NCBI GenBank assembly: GCA_026932235.1
Contig: JAIXKR010000114.1
Location: 49,370 to 85,439 of the forward strand
Length of the DNA: 36,070 nt
Direction of reading: 5' to 3'
Source of the DNA: Burkholderiales bacterium
GTDB lineage: Bacteria; Pseudomonadota; Gammaproteobacteria; Burkholderiales; Burkholderiaceae_C
Shown here: positions 24,977 through 35,600 of the stretch, in pieces
Layout: every line of letters starts with the position of its first letter
Numbering within the stretch: the stretch's first letter is position 1
Made by a program: the position numbers and the translations under genes
Notes under the pieces: model-generated
The model's input: only the letters and a program-made list of their open reading frames with translations
What the model was told of the DNA's origin: nothing
Database searches by the model: none

Positions 24977-27031
24977 ATGGAGCAGGATGATGCGAGCGCC
25001 TCGCCGCGCGGGCGATCGGGCGCGCCGCGGGCATGCGAGGACGCGCCCGAGGAGCTCGCGAGACGCACACGCATCCTCGAGTGGACGCTCGAGCATCTCG
25101 CGCAGGGCGTGCTGGCACTCGGCCCCGGCGGCCGTATCGAGGCCTGGAACCGGCGCGTCGTCGAGCTTCTGGAAGTGCCGGAGGAACTGCTCGTGCGCGG
25201 CGCCCCGGTCCGCGACCTGATCGCCTGGCAGGTCGAGAACGGCGTCTTCAGCGCGGTCGCGGAGCCGCAGCAGCAGGCGTGGCTGAAGGCGGCCGCGTGC
25301 TACATCGAGGGGGTCGACGCCAGCCTGTGGGCGGTGCAGAGCTACCGCCGCGAGCGGCGCGATGGCCGTGTCATCGAGGTACACGTCTACCGCGCCGGCG
25401 ATGGCGCTCAGGTGCGCACCTTCAGCGACGTCACCGCGCATGTGCGCGCGCAGCGTGAACTCAGCGCCAGCGAAGCGCGCTTTCGCGCCATGGCCGACGC
25501 CGCGCCCGCCTACATCTGGGAGAGCGACGCGAAGGGGGATCCGGTCTGGTTCAACCAGACCTGGCTGCGCGCCGTCGGGCGCACGCTCGAGCAGGCCCTG
25601 CAGGAGCCCTGGAGCGCGCGCCTGCACCCCGAGGCCAGCGGCTTTCCCGAAGAACCGTGGCAGGCGCTGGTGCGGCGCGCGCAGCCCTTCCAGCTCGAGG
25701 TGCGCGTGCTTCGCGCCGACGGCCGCGAGCTCTGGCTCGAGGACCACGGCATCCCGCAGTTCGACGATCAGGGGAGCTTTCGCGGCTATCTCGTCTACGG
25801 CTGGGACGTGAGCGCGCGCAAGGCGGCCGAACGCAGCCTCATCGCCGCGCGCGACGAGGCCGAGCGCGCCAACCGTGCCAAGTCGGAGTTCCTCTCGCGC
25901 ATGTCGCACGAACTGCGCACGCCGCTGAACGCCGTGCTCGGCTTCGCGCAGCTGATCGAGGGCGATGCGCACGCGCGCGGCGACGCCGTGCTCGGTGAGC
26001 GCGCGCAATACATCCAGCGCGGTGGCCGCCACCTGCTGGCGCTGATCAACGAGATGCTGGACCTCGCGCGCATCGAGGCCGGCACGCTGCCGGTCCGCCT
26101 GGAGCCGGTGGCTCTGGAGCCGGTGCTTCAGGGCAGCAGCCGCCTGCTCGGGCCGGCGGCGGCCGAGCGCGGCGTGCAGGTCGAACTGCCGCCGCCGTCG
26201 CCTGAGCCCACCTGGGTCAGCGCCGACCCGACGCGGCTGCGCCAGGTGCTGCTGAACCTGCTCTCCAACGCCGTCAAGTACAACCGCGCCGGCGGCCGCG
26301 TTCGCGTGGCGCTGCGCGCGGTCGGAGGGCGACTGCGCATCGAGTGCACCGATACCGGGCCCGGGCTCACCGCGGCGCAGCGGGGGAGCCTGTTCCGGGC
26401 GTTCCAGCGCGTGCATGCCGATGCCGACGCGATCGAGGGCGCGGGCATCGGGCTGGCGCTGAGCAAGGCGCTGGTGGAGCGGATGGGAGGCCGCATCGGC
26501 GTCGAGAGCGAGCCCGGCGAGGGCAGCACCTTCTGGTTCGAGCTCGACCGTGCCCACCCGGCCGCCGCAGGCGGCGGGTTCGCCCCGCCGCTTCCGCATG
26601 CCGAGATGACGACGCTGCCGGCGCGCGACGACGGGCGTCCCTGGCGCGTGCTCTACGTCGAGGACAACCCGGTCAACCAGTTGCTGCTGCAGGGCATGTT
26701 CGGCCGCCTGGAAGGCGCCGAGCTGCGCATGGCCGAGCATCCGCAGGCGGCCCTCGAGCTGGTGCGCGACTGGGTGCCGGACCTGCTGCTGCTGGACATC
26801 CAGCTTCCCGGGATGAGCGGCTTCGAACTGCTGCGGCGCCTGCGCGAGGATCCGCGCCTGGCGACGCGCGCGGCCGTGGCGGTGAGCGCCAATGCGATGG
26901 CCGAGGACCTGCAGCTGGCGCGCGACGCCGGTTTCGACGGCTACCTGACCAAGCCGCTCGTGCTCGGCGAACTGCAGGCCACGGTGCAGCGCATGCTGCG
27001 CCGGGGACGCGCGGGCCCCGCTGCGGCCTGA
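24977..27031 (+). CDS. Hybrid sensor histidine kinase, PAS-PAS-HisKA-HATPase-REC
   Basis: 684 residues with no transmembrane segment, so a cytoplasmic sensor. First PAS (PAS_7 type) about 25-145 (LEHLAQGVLALGPGGRIEAWN), second PAS/PAC about 165-285 (IWESDAKGDPVWFNQTWL, then GYLVYGWDVSARK). HisKA with the phosphorylated H311 in MSHELRTPLN. HATPase with LLNLLSNAVKYN, DTGPGL and GAGIGLALSKALVERMGG. C-terminal receiver with acidic E562/D563, phosphoacceptor D607 in LLLLDIQLPGMSG and K659 in YLTKPL. No Hpt protein or output regulator is nearby, so signal leaves through a partner elsewhere. Ligand of the PAS domains is unknown. Confidence 0.9.
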   Translation: MEQDDASASPRGRSGAPRACEDAPEELARRTRILEWTLEHLAQGVLALGPGGRIEAWNRRVVELLEVPEELLVRGAPVRDLIAWQVENGVFSAVAEPQQQAWLKAAACYIEGVDASLWAVQSYRRERRDGRVIEVHVYRAGDGAQVRTFSDVTAHVRAQRELSASEARFRAMADAAPAYIWESDAKGDPVWFNQTWLRAVGRTLEQALQEPWSARLHPEASGFPEEPWQALVRRAQPFQLEVRVLRADGRELWLEDHGIPQFDDQGSFRGYLVYGWDVSARKAAERSLIAARDEAERANRAKSEFLSRMSHELRTPLNAVLGFAQLIEGDAHARGDAVLGERAQYIQRGGRHLLALINEMLDLARIEAGTLPVRLEPVALEPVLQGSSRLLGPAAAERGVQVELPPPSPEPTWVSADPTRLRQVLLNLLSNAVKYNRAGGRVRVALRAVGGRLRIECTDTGPGLTAAQRGSLFRAFQRVHADADAIEGAGIGLALSKALVERMGGRIGVESEPGEGSTFWFELDRAHPAAAGGGFAPPLPHAEMTTLPARDDGRPWRVLYVEDNPVNQLLLQGMFGRLEGAELRMAEHPQAALELVRDWVPDLLLLDIQLPGMSGFELLRRLREDPRLATRAAVAVSANAMAEDLQLARDAGFDGYLTKPLVLGELQATVQRMLRRGRAGPAAA

Positions 27032-27049
27032 ACACGCCCTGCCGCAGGC

Positions 27050-29608
27050 TCAGGCGTTGGTGGTGGCGCGCACCTCGGCGATGGGGGTGACGCCGGCCAG
27101 CACCTTCTCGATGCCGTCCTGGCGCAGCGTGCGCATGCCCGTGGCCAGGCCCAGCTGCAGGATCTCCTCGGCGCGGCCGCCGGTCTGGATGAGCTTGCGC
27201 AGCGGCGGCGTCATGTGCATGAGCTCGTGCAGGCCGGCGCGGCCGCGCAGGCCGCTGTGCTCGCACTGCGGGCAGCCGCGCGCCTCGTACAGCTGCAACT
27301 GGCCGTCGCGGCCGAAGCGCGTGCGCCAGTCGGCGAGCACCGCGTCCTTGCCGGGCGCGTTCTCGGTGCCGCGAAAGGCGCTCATGTAGTCGCTGAGCAG
27401 TTCGTCGACCTCCTCGGCGCGCGCCGGCCGCGCCCCGGCGCAGCCCGCGCACAGGCGGCGCACGAGGCGCTGCGCGAGCACGACGAGCAGGGCATCGGCG
27501 AAGTTGAAGGGGTCCATGCCCATGTCCAGCAGCCGCGTCACCGTTTCCGCGGCGCTGTTGGTGTGCAGCGTGCTCATCACGAGGTGGCCGGTGAGCGAGG
27601 CCTCGATGGCGATGCCCGCGGTCTCGGCGTCGCGGATCTCGCCGACCATGATGACGTCCGGGTCGGCGCGCAGGAAGGCGCGCAAGGCCTTGGCGAAGGT
27701 CCAGTCGATGCGCGCGTTGACCTGCACCTGGCGCAGCCCGGGCTGGGTGATCTCGATCGGGTCCTCGGCGGTCCAGATCTTGCGCTCGGGGGTGTTGATG
27801 TAGCCCATCGCCGAGTGCAGCGTCGTCGTCTTGCCCGAGCCCGTGGGGCCCACGCACAGGATCATGCCGTAGGGCCGGGCGCTGGCGAACTGCATGCGCT
27901 CGAGGTTGTGCGGCGACAGCCCCAGCTTGTCCAGCGGCAGCGGCTTGGCCGAGGCCAGCAGGCGCAGCACCGCGTCCTCGCAGTTGTTGTTGGTGGGGAT
28001 CGTCGCCACGCGCAGCTCGAGCTTCTGCCCCTGCACGAAGCGGCCGAAGGCGATCTTGCCGTCCTGCGGCTTGCGCCGTTCGGCGATGTCGAGGTCGCAC
28101 ATGATCTTGATGCGTGCGATGAGCGCGGCGCGGTAGCTCGGCGGCAGCTCGAGGTATGGGCGCAGTGCGCCGTCCTTGCGAAAGCGCACCTTCACCTTCT
28201 CGCGTCCGGGGGCGCACTCGATGTGGATGTCGGAGACGCCCTGTGCCTGCGCGTCCAGGATCATGCTGTTGATGAGGCGCACGAGCGAGTTGTCGCTCTG
28301 CTCGATGGGCCCGTCCTCGGCGAGCTCGGCGCCGTCGGCGGCGCTGTGCTCCTGCTCCAGCGTGGCCAGCAGCTTGCCGGCCTCCTCGGGCTGGAAATCG
28401 ATGCCGCCGATCTCGCCCGCAGCGCCGGCCGGCGCGCTGCCGTGGCCGCTGCGGGCGCCGAGCTTGTCGTAGTGGCGCTCGACGGCCGGGAACAAGGTGT
28501 TCGCGCGCGCCAGCACGGGAATGGCCTTGCAGCCGCAGGCGAACTCGATCTCGTCGATGTGCTTGCGCTGCGTCGGGTCTTCCAGGGCCACCACCAGGCG
28601 TCCGCCGCGCACCATGAGCGGCAGCGCGGACAGGCGCGCGGCGATGCCGTAGGGCAGTTTCTGCAGCGCCTCGACCTCGACCGGGAACTGCTCCGGGTCG
28701 ACCATGGGATAGCCCATCTTGCGCGCCAGCGCCGTCTGCAGGTCCTGCGCCGTGATGACGCCGCGCCTGACGAGCAGCTCGCCCAGCGGCACGCCGCGAT
28801 CGACCTGCTGCTGCTGCAGCGCCTGCTCGAGCTGGGCCTCGGTGATCATCTCGAGGGCGATCAGCGCCTGCCCGATGCGCACCATGGGCATGCGCGCCTG
28901 CTCGTCGATGGCGCGCTCGAGGTCCTCGGCGCTGATGAGCTGGCGCACGAGCAGGATCTCGCCGAGCTTCTGCTGGCGCAGGCGCTCCTGCTCGCCGAGC
29001 GCGGCGCTGACCTGCGCCGCGGTGGCGGCGTTCTGCTCGATCAGGGATTCGCCCAGGCGCAGGCCGATGTCGACGTGGCGGTAGGCCGTGCGCGGCACGA
29101 AGCAGCGGCGCACCGCGCCTTCGTCGTTCACCGGCTCGAAGAGGAAGAGGCCGTGCGCGTTCTCTTCGTGCGTGATGGTGCGGCCCTCGAGCTGGGCGCC
29201 GTCGGGCAGCGTGAGGCGATAGGGCTGCGCCTTGCGCTCGGTCAGCGCCAGCGGCGTGGTGTCGGTGGGGTCGAAGGGCAGCGGGTTGAGCGGCTTGGCC
29301 AGGCGCAGCAGGCGGAATTGCGAGAAGCGCAGCGGCATCGTCGTGCGCGAGGCCGCCACCTGCACGTGCGCGATGCCGGCCTCGACGCTGAAGTGCATCA
29401 GGCGGCCGGCCATGGTGCTGCCGTTGAGGCCCTCGATGACGCAGGCCTCGGGCGCCAGAGGCGGAGTCGGTGCCGGGTAGCAGGGCAGCGAAGGCGTGGG
29501 CCAGGCAAAGCGCGTGGGGGTCGTCGCCGCGCCGCCGGCAGCCGTGCTGCCGGCCGACGCCGGCTCCATCGGGGCGAGGGTCAACGGCGGGACCGACATG
29601 TCCGACAT
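27050..29608 (-). CDS. Orphan GspE/PilB-family secretion ATPase
   Basis: 852 residues, longer than GspE (about 500) or PilB (about 570). The C-terminal half is a complete T2SS/T4P ATPase: Walker A GPTGSGK (587-593), Asp box TAEDPIEI, Walker B DPDVIMVGEIRD, His box LVMSTLHTNSA and a zinc-binding CAGC...CPQC pair. Before it lie three MshEN-type repeats (GLRLGESLIEQN, VRIGQALIALEMI, GVPLGELLVRRGVI), which in MshE bind c-di-GMP. The first 170 residues hold two beta-rich segments that look alike (VIEGLNGSTMAGRLMHF and RLTLPDGAQLEGRTITH). No gspD, gspF, pilC or pseudopilin is in the window, so its partner is unknown. Good Shine-Dalgarno AAGGAA before the ATG. Confidence 0.88.
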   Translation of the reverse strand: MSDMSVPPLTLAPMEPASAGSTAAGGAATTPTRFAWPTPSLPCYPAPTPPLAPEACVIEGLNGSTMAGRLMHFSVEAGIAHVQVAASRTTMPLRFSQFRLLRLAKPLNPLPFDPTDTTPLALTERKAQPYRLTLPDGAQLEGRTITHEENAHGLFLFEPVNDEGAVRRCFVPRTAYRHVDIGLRLGESLIEQNAATAAQVSAALGEQERLRQQKLGEILLVRQLISAEDLERAIDEQARMPMVRIGQALIALEMITEAQLEQALQQQQVDRGVPLGELLVRRGVITAQDLQTALARKMGYPMVDPEQFPVEVEALQKLPYGIAARLSALPLMVRGGRLVVALEDPTQRKHIDEIEFACGCKAIPVLARANTLFPAVERHYDKLGARSGHGSAPAGAAGEIGGIDFQPEEAGKLLATLEQEHSAADGAELAEDGPIEQSDNSLVRLINSMILDAQAQGVSDIHIECAPGREKVKVRFRKDGALRPYLELPPSYRAALIARIKIMCDLDIAERRKPQDGKIAFGRFVQGQKLELRVATIPTNNNCEDAVLRLLASAKPLPLDKLGLSPHNLERMQFASARPYGMILCVGPTGSGKTTTLHSAMGYINTPERKIWTAEDPIEITQPGLRQVQVNARIDWTFAKALRAFLRADPDVIMVGEIRDAETAGIAIEASLTGHLVMSTLHTNSAAETVTRLLDMGMDPFNFADALLVVLAQRLVRRLCAGCAGARPARAEEVDELLSDYMSAFRGTENAPGKDAVLADWRTRFGRDGQLQLYEARGCPQCEHSGLRGRAGLHELMHMTPPLRKLIQTGGRAEEILQLGLATGMRTLRQDGIEKVLAGVTPIAEVRATTNA

Positions 29609-29705
29609 GGAAGCTTCCTTTGCGATCGTGCGCGGACAGGCCTTGCCCGCGTGCCGGCGATGCTAGGCAGCGCCCACGCCGCGCAAAGGGCGGAGAAGGC
29701 GGGGC

Positions 29706-31007
29706 TCAGGCGCGCATTTGCGCGGGCAGGAAGCTCACCAGCTGCGGGAAGAGGTAGATGAGGACGACGGCGGCGACCATGAGGAAGAAGAAGGGCAGGG
29801 TGACGCGCGCGATCCAGCCGATCTCCCGCTGCGTCATGCCCTGCAGCACGAAGAGGTTGAAGCCCACCGGCGGCGTGATCTGCGCCATCTCGACCACGAG
29901 CACGACGAAGATGCCGAACCAGACGAGGTCGATGCCGGCCTTCTGCACCGTCGGCAGGATCACGCCCATGGTCAGCACCACCATGCTGATGCCGTCGAGG
30001 AAGCAGCCGAGCACGATGTAGAACAGCATCAGCACGAGCAGCAGCTGCCACTGCGGCAACCCGAGGGCGGCGATCCACTCGGCAAGGTGGCGCGGCAGGC
30101 CGATATAGCCCATCGACAGGGTGAGGAAGGCCGCGCCCGCGAGGATGAGGGCGATCATGCAGAACAGCCGCGTACCGCCGAACAGGCTCTCCTTGAAGGT
30201 CCGCCAGCTGAGCGAACCTTGCGCCGCCGAGACGAGCAGGGCGCCGACGACGCCGACGCCTGCGGCCTCGGTGGCCGTGGCGATGCCGGCGTAGATGCTG
30301 CCGAGCACGGAGGCGATGAGCAGCACCACCGGGAACAGGTGGCGTGATTCGGCCAGGCGCTGCGCCAGCGTCAGCTCGCGGTCGGGCGGCGGCACCCGCT
30401 GCGGATGCCGCCAGGCCCAGAACATCAGGTAGCCCGAGAACAGCGCCGCCAGCAGCACCCCGGGCACGACGCCGGCGATGAAGAGCTGCGAGATCGAGAC
30501 CTCGGCGCTGACGCCGTAGACGATCATGATGATCGAGGGCGGGATCAGCAGGCCCAGCGTGCCGGCGCCGGCGAGGCTGCCGATGGCGATGTCGTCGGGG
30601 TAGCCGCGGCGCGCCAGCTCGGGCAGGCTCATCTTGCCGATCGTGGCGCAGGTGGCCGCGCTGCTCCCCGAGACCGCCGCGAAGATCGCGCAGCCGACGA
30701 CGTTGGTATGCAGCAGCCGGCCGGGGAGCCCCTGCATCCAGGGCGCGAGGCCGCGGAACATGTCCTGCGACAAGCGCGTGCGAAAGAGGATCTCGCCCAT
30801 CCACACGAAGAGCGGCAGCGCGGTCAGCGTCCAACTGCTGGCGCTGCCCCAGATCGTCACCGCCATCGCATCGCCGGCCGGGCGGCTGCTGAAGAGCTGC
30901 ATGCCGATCCAGGCGACGCCGGTGAGCGTGAGGCCGATCCACACGCCGCTGGCGAGGATGAGGAAGAGCGCGCCGATGAGCAGCGCGGTGATGGCGAGCT
31001 CGCTCAC
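29706..31007 (-). CDS. dctM: TRAP transporter large permease subunit DctM
   Basis: 433 residues, the 12-helix membrane subunit that couples sodium flow to substrate import. Typical motifs: [42 protein letters not shown], and near the end [15 protein letters not shown]. Starts at GTG, 4 bp after the dctQ stop, without a clear ribosome site, so translation is probably coupled to dctQ. Substrate is set by DctP; see the 5-oxoprolinase neighbour. Confidence 0.94.
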   Translation of the reverse strand: MSELAITALLIGALFLILASGVWIGLTLTGVAWIGMQLFSSRPAGDAMAVTIWGSASSWTLTALPLFVWMGEILFRTRLSQDMFRGLAPWMQGLPGRLLHTNVVGCAIFAAVSGSSAATCATIGKMSLPELARRGYPDDIAIGSLAGAGTLGLLIPPSIIMIVYGVSAEVSISQLFIAGVVPGVLLAALFSGYLMFWAWRHPQRVPPPDRELTLAQRLAESRHLFPVVLLIASVLGSIYAGIATATEAAGVGVVGALLVSAAQGSLSWRTFKESLFGGTRLFCMIALILAGAAFLTLSMGYIGLPRHLAEWIAALGLPQWQLLLVLMLFYIVLGCFLDGISMVVLTMGVILPTVQKAGIDLVWFGIFVVLVVEMAQITPPVGFNLFVLQGMTQREIGWIARVTLPFFFLMVAAVVLIYLFPQLVSFLPAQMRA

Positions 31008-31011
31008 CGCT

Positions 31012-31524
31012 TCATTCGTTGTGCAGCATCTCGCCGTCGTCGGCGGAGGTCGTGCGGCGGCCGCGCAGTTCGAGCACCAGCTCGTCGATGAAGGCGACGG
31101 CGAGGATCACGCTGCCCGCCGCCATCCCCAGCTGCGGGATCCACAGCGGCGTGGCGTCGTTGCCGGTGGAGATGTCGCTGAAGAGGTGCGATTGCCACGA
31201 CAGCCGGCAGGCGTAGTACGCCCACAGCAGCGCCAGCAGCGTCGCCGCGGCCAGCGCCCAGACCTCGAGGCCGCGTCGCGCCCGGCCTTTCACGGCCGAG
31301 AGCAGCAGCGTGACGCGGATGTGCTCGCCCTTCTTCAGCGTGTGCGCCAGCGCCAGGAAGCCCGCGCCCGCCATCAGGTAGCCGGCGTAGGCGTCGGTGC
31401 CCGAGACGTGCCAGTCGAGCTGGCGGCTGACGATGGCCAGCAGCACCATCGCCAGCAGGCCGATCATGCACAGCGCCGCGAGCCAGGCGGCGCCGTCGTA
31501 GAGCGCATCGAGCGCGCGTCGCAC
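31012..31524 (-). CDS. dctQ: TRAP transporter small permease subunit DctQ
   Basis: 170 residues, four hydrophobic helices (about 13-33, 47-65, 86-107, 126-148), the standard DctQ plan. Contains [31 protein letters not shown], which matches the family's core (xxY...AxxxKxxxHIRV). GTG start, 12 bp after the dctP stop. Between dctP and dctM in the usual P-Q-M order. Confidence 0.92.
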   Translation of the reverse strand: MRRALDALYDGAAWLAALCMIGLLAMVLLAIVSRQLDWHVSGTDAYAGYLMAGAGFLALAHTLKKGEHIRVTLLLSAVKGRARRGLEVWALAAATLLALLWAYYACRLSWQSHLFSDISTGNDATPLWIPQLGMAAGSVILAVAFIDELVLELRGRRTTSADDGEMLHNE

Positions 31525-31536
31525 CGGCGTGTGCGC

Positions 31537-32511
31537 CTACTTGCGGTAGGCGTCGAGGATGGCCTTGCCCTCGGCGCCCGCCTTCTCGGTCCACTCGTCG
31601 AGCATCTTCTCGCCGACCTTGGCGAGATCGGCCTTGAGCTGCGGCGGCGGCGGCAGCACCTGCATGCCGTTGGCCGCCAGCTTGGCCAGGGTCTCGGCAT
31701 TGACCTTGCCGCTGGCCTCCCAGCCGCGCGCCTCGGCGTCGGCGCCGGCCTTGAGCAGCGCGTCCTGCGAGGCCTTGTCGAGGGCCTCGAAGGCGCTGCG
31801 GTTGACGAGCACCGCGTTCTTGGGCAGCCAGGCCTGCGTGTCGTAGTAGTACTTCAGGTGCTCGTAGAGCTTGCTGTCGACACCGGTGGCGCCGGAGGTC
31901 ATGGTGCTTTCGACGACGCCGGTGGCCAGCGCCTGCGCGAACTCCGCCGCCTGCACCGTCACCGGCTGCGCGCCCACGAGTTCGGCGATGCGCGCGGTCG
32001 CCGGGCTGTAGGCGCGCCACTTGACGCCCTTGAGATCGGCCGCCGAGGTGAGCGGCTTCTTGGTGTAGATGCCCTGCGGCGGCCAGGCGACCGCGTACAG
32101 CACCATCATCCCCTGCTCGGCGAGCTTCTTCTGCAGCAGCGGCTTCTGCGCCTGCCACAGCTTCTTCGACTGCGCGTAGCTGTCGGCGAGGAAGGGCACG
32201 CCGTCGACGCCATAGGGCTGCCATTCGTTCTGGAAGTTGACGAGCAGGATCTCGCCGATCTGCGCCTGGTTGCCCTGCACTGCGCGCTTGATCTCGGGCG
32301 CCTTGAAGAGCGAGGCGTTGGCGTGCACGGTGATCTGGAGCTTGCCGCCGGTGGCCTGCTTCACCTCGTCGGCGAACTGCTGCAGGTTGACGGTGTGGAA
32401 GTTCGTCGCCGGGTAGGCGGCGGGCAGGTCCCACTTGACCTGGGCATGCGCCGTACCGGTGGCCAGGGCCAGCAGCGCGGTCGCGCCGAGCAGGGAGGGC
32501 AGCAGTCTCAT
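31537..32511 (-). CDS. dctP: TRAP transporter substrate-binding protein DctP
   Basis: 324 residues with a signal peptide cut after residue 23 (AHA|QVKWDL). DctP-type fold: [39 protein letters not shown], and the substrate-binding region [22 protein letters not shown]-carboxylate contact expected in the latter. Start at the second in-frame ATG because a good GAGGA lies 5 bp upstream; the first ATG at 32547 gives 12 more residues that do not look like a signal sequence. Substrate cannot be read from the sequence. Divergent 5-oxoprolinase makes 5-oxoproline or a related lactam carboxylate a good guess. Confidence 0.92.
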   Translation of the reverse strand: MRLLPSLLGATALLALATGTAHAQVKWDLPAAYPATNFHTVNLQQFADEVKQATGGKLQITVHANASLFKAPEIKRAVQGNQAQIGEILLVNFQNEWQPYGVDGVPFLADSYAQSKKLWQAQKPLLQKKLAEQGMMVLYAVAWPPQGIYTKKPLTSAADLKGVKWRAYSPATARIAELVGAQPVTVQAAEFAQALATGVVESTMTSGATGVDSKLYEHLKYYYDTQAWLPKNAVLVNRSAFEALDKASQDALLKAGADAEARGWEASGKVNAETLAKLAANGMQVLPPPPQLKADLAKVGEKMLDEWTEKAGAEGKAILDAYRK

Positions 32512-32694
32512 CGGGTTCCTCGTCGAGGGTTGCGGCAAAAGACGCAAGGATGGGCCGCGCCGGCGCTGCGGCTCATCCGGAATTGCCCGAGGGTGGCGGC
32601 GGTTGTTTCCGTTCCCCGCCGTGCCTTCCGGGAGTCGATCTCTTACAGTTCGTCGCTTCCGGTGTCGCAGACCCCCTTCGAGTTCGTCCCTCCC
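32512..32694. promoter_or_regulatory. Divergent promoter region dctP / 5-oxoprolinase
   Basis: 183 bp shared upstream region. An inverted repeat TTGCG (32530-32534) with CGCAA (32543-32547), spaced by 8 bp, lies 19-36 bp upstream of the dctP ATG. It could be an operator controlling the transporter. No clear -35/-10 pair was found. Confidence 0.35.
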
Positions 32695-35600
32695 ATGCCT
32701 TCAGACCCTCGCGCAGCACGGTGGCAGTTCTGGGTCGACCGCGGCGGCACCTTCACCGATCTCGTCGGCCGCGCGCCGGACGGGCGCTTGCACACGCTCA
32801 AGCTGCTGTCCGAGAACCCCGGGCAATACGCGGACGCGGCCGTCGAGGGCATACGCCGGCTGCTCGGGCTGGGGGCGGGGGAGGCGATCGGGCCCGAGCG
32901 CGTCGAGTGCGTGAAGATGGGCACCACGGTGGCCACCAATGCCCTGCTCGAGCGCCGCGGCGAGCGCACGCTGCTCGTCATCACGCGCGGCCTGCGCGAC
33001 GCGCTGCGCATCGGCTACCAGGCGCGCCCGCGGCTCTTCGACCGCCGCATCGTGCTGCCGGAGATGCTCTACGAGCGCGTGATCGAGGCCGAGGAGCGCA
33101 TCGGCGCGGACGGCAGCGTGCTGCAGCCGCTCGAGGAGATGCACCTGCGCGAGCGCCTGTGGGCGGCGTACGACGCCGGCATCCGCGCCGTGGCCATCGT
33201 CTTCATGCACGGCTGGCGCCATCCGGCGCACGAGGCGCAGGCGGCGCAGCTCGCGCGCGAACTCGGCTTCACGCAGGTCAGCACCAGCCACGAGACGAGC
33301 CCGCTGATGAAGATCGTCTCGCGCGGCGACACGACGGTGGTCGACGCCTACCTCAGCCCCATCCTGCGCCGCTACGTCGACCAGGTGCAGGCGCAGATGC
33401 CGGGCGTGCGCCTCTTCTTCATGCAGAGCAGCGGCGGCCTCACCGAGGCGCACTGCTTCCAGGGCAAGGACGCCATCCTCTCCGGCCCGGCCGGCGGCAT
33501 CGTCGGCATGGTGCGCACCGGCGTGGCGGCGGGCCACCGGCGGCTGATCGGCTTCGACATGGGCGGCACCAGCACCGACGTGAGCCACTACGCCGGCAGC
33601 TTCGAGCGCGCCTTCGAGACGCAGGTGGCCGGCGTGCGCATGCGCGCGCCGATGATGAGCATCCACACGGTGGCGGCCGGCGGCGGCTCGATCCTCGCCT
33701 TCGACGGCGCACGCCTGCGCGTCGGGCCCGAGAGTGCGGGCGCCAACCCGGGCCCGGCGAGCTACCGCCGCGGCGGGCCGCTGGCCGTCACCGACGCCAA
33801 CGTGCTGCTCGGGCGCATCCAGGCCGCGCATTTCCCGCATGTCTTCGGCACCGGGGCCGACGAGCCGCTGGACGAGGCCGGTGTGCGCGCGCGCTTCGAG
33901 CAGCTTGCGCAGCAGGTGCAGCAGGCCAGCGGCAAGCCCACGAGCGCCGAGCAGCTCGCCGAAGGTTTCCTGCAGATCGCGGTCCAGAACATGGCCAACG
34001 CGATCAAGCGCATCTCGGTGGCGCGCGGCTACGACGTCACGCAGTACACGCTGCAATGCTTCGGCGGCGCCGGCGGCCAGCATGCCTGCGGGGTGGCCGA
34101 CGCGCTGGGCATGGGCCGCGTCTTCATCCACCCGCTGGCCGGCGTGCTCAGCGCCTACGGCATGGGCCTGGCCGACCGCATCGCGATGCGCGAGGCCGCG
34201 CTCGAGCTGCCGCTGGACGAAGCCGGCCTGCAGGCGGCGGCGGCGCGGCTGCGGACGCTGGGGCAGGCCGCGGCCGACGAACTCGCGGCGCAGGACGTCG
34301 CGCGCGCGGCGATCGTGCTGCGGGACCACATCCACCTGCGCTACGAGGGCACCGACACCGCGCTCGTCGTCGACTTCGGCGATGCGGCGGCGATCCGCGC
34401 CGACTTCGACGCCGCCTACCGCCAGCGCTTCGCCTTCCTCATGCCCGAGCGCACGCTCGTCATCGAGGCGGTCTCGGTCGAGGCCGTGGCCGCGGGCGAG
34501 CGCTTCGCCGAGCCCGCGGAACACACCGCGGCACCGCACTCCCCGGCGCCCGAGGCGACCGTGCGCATGCACTGCGGGCAATGGCTGGACGCCGCGCTGC
34601 ACCAGCGCGAGGCGCTGGCTCCGGGCGCGGCGATCGACGGCCCGGCGATCATCGCCGAGCGCAACGCCACCACGGTGGTCGATCCGGGCTGGCGCGCGAT
34701 GCGCATGCCCTCGGGTGCGCTCGAGCTCGCGCGCGTGCTGCCGCGCACGCGCGCCCACGCCGTCGGCACCGAGGTCGACCCGGTGATGCTCGAGGTCTTC
34801 AACAACCTCTTCATGAACATCGCCGAGCAGATGGGGCTGCGGCTGCAGAACACCGCCTACAGCGTCAACATCAAGGAGCGGCTGGACTTCAGCTGCGCGC
34901 TCTTCGATGCCGAGGGTCAGCTCATCGCCAACGCGCCGCACATGCCGGTGCACCTGGGCTCGATGAGCGAGAGCATCCGCACCGTGATCGCACGCAACCC
35001 GGCGATGCGGCGCGGCGACGTCTACGTCCTCAACGATCCCTACCACGGCGGCACGCACCTGCCGGACGTGACGGTGGTGACGCCCGTGTACCTGGAGCCC
35101 GAGGACGCGCAGGCGGCCTTCTTCGTCGCCAGCCGCGGCCACCATGCCGACATCGGCGGTGCCACTCCGGGCTCGATGCCGCCGTTCTCGACGACGATCG
35201 AGGAGGAGGGCGTGCTCTTCGACAACTTCCTGCTCGTGCGCGACGGGCGCCTGCGCGAGGCCGAACTGCGTGCGCAGCTCGGCGGCGGGCGCTACCCCGC
35301 GCGCAACCCGGGGCAGACGATCGCCGACCTGCGCGCGCAGATCGCCGCCAACGAGAAGGGCGTGCAGGAGCTGCACGCGATGGTCGCGCACTATGGCCGC
35401 GAGACCGTCGCCGCCTACATGCGCCACGTGCAGGACAACGCCGAGGAGAGCGTGCGCCGCGTCATCACCGCGCTGCACGACGGGCGCTTCGAGCTGCCGC
35501 TGGACAACGGCGCCGTCGTCCGTGTCGAGGTGACGGTGGATGCGCGGGCGCGCGCCGCGACGATCGACTTCAGCGGCACGAGCGCGCAGCTGCCGAACAA

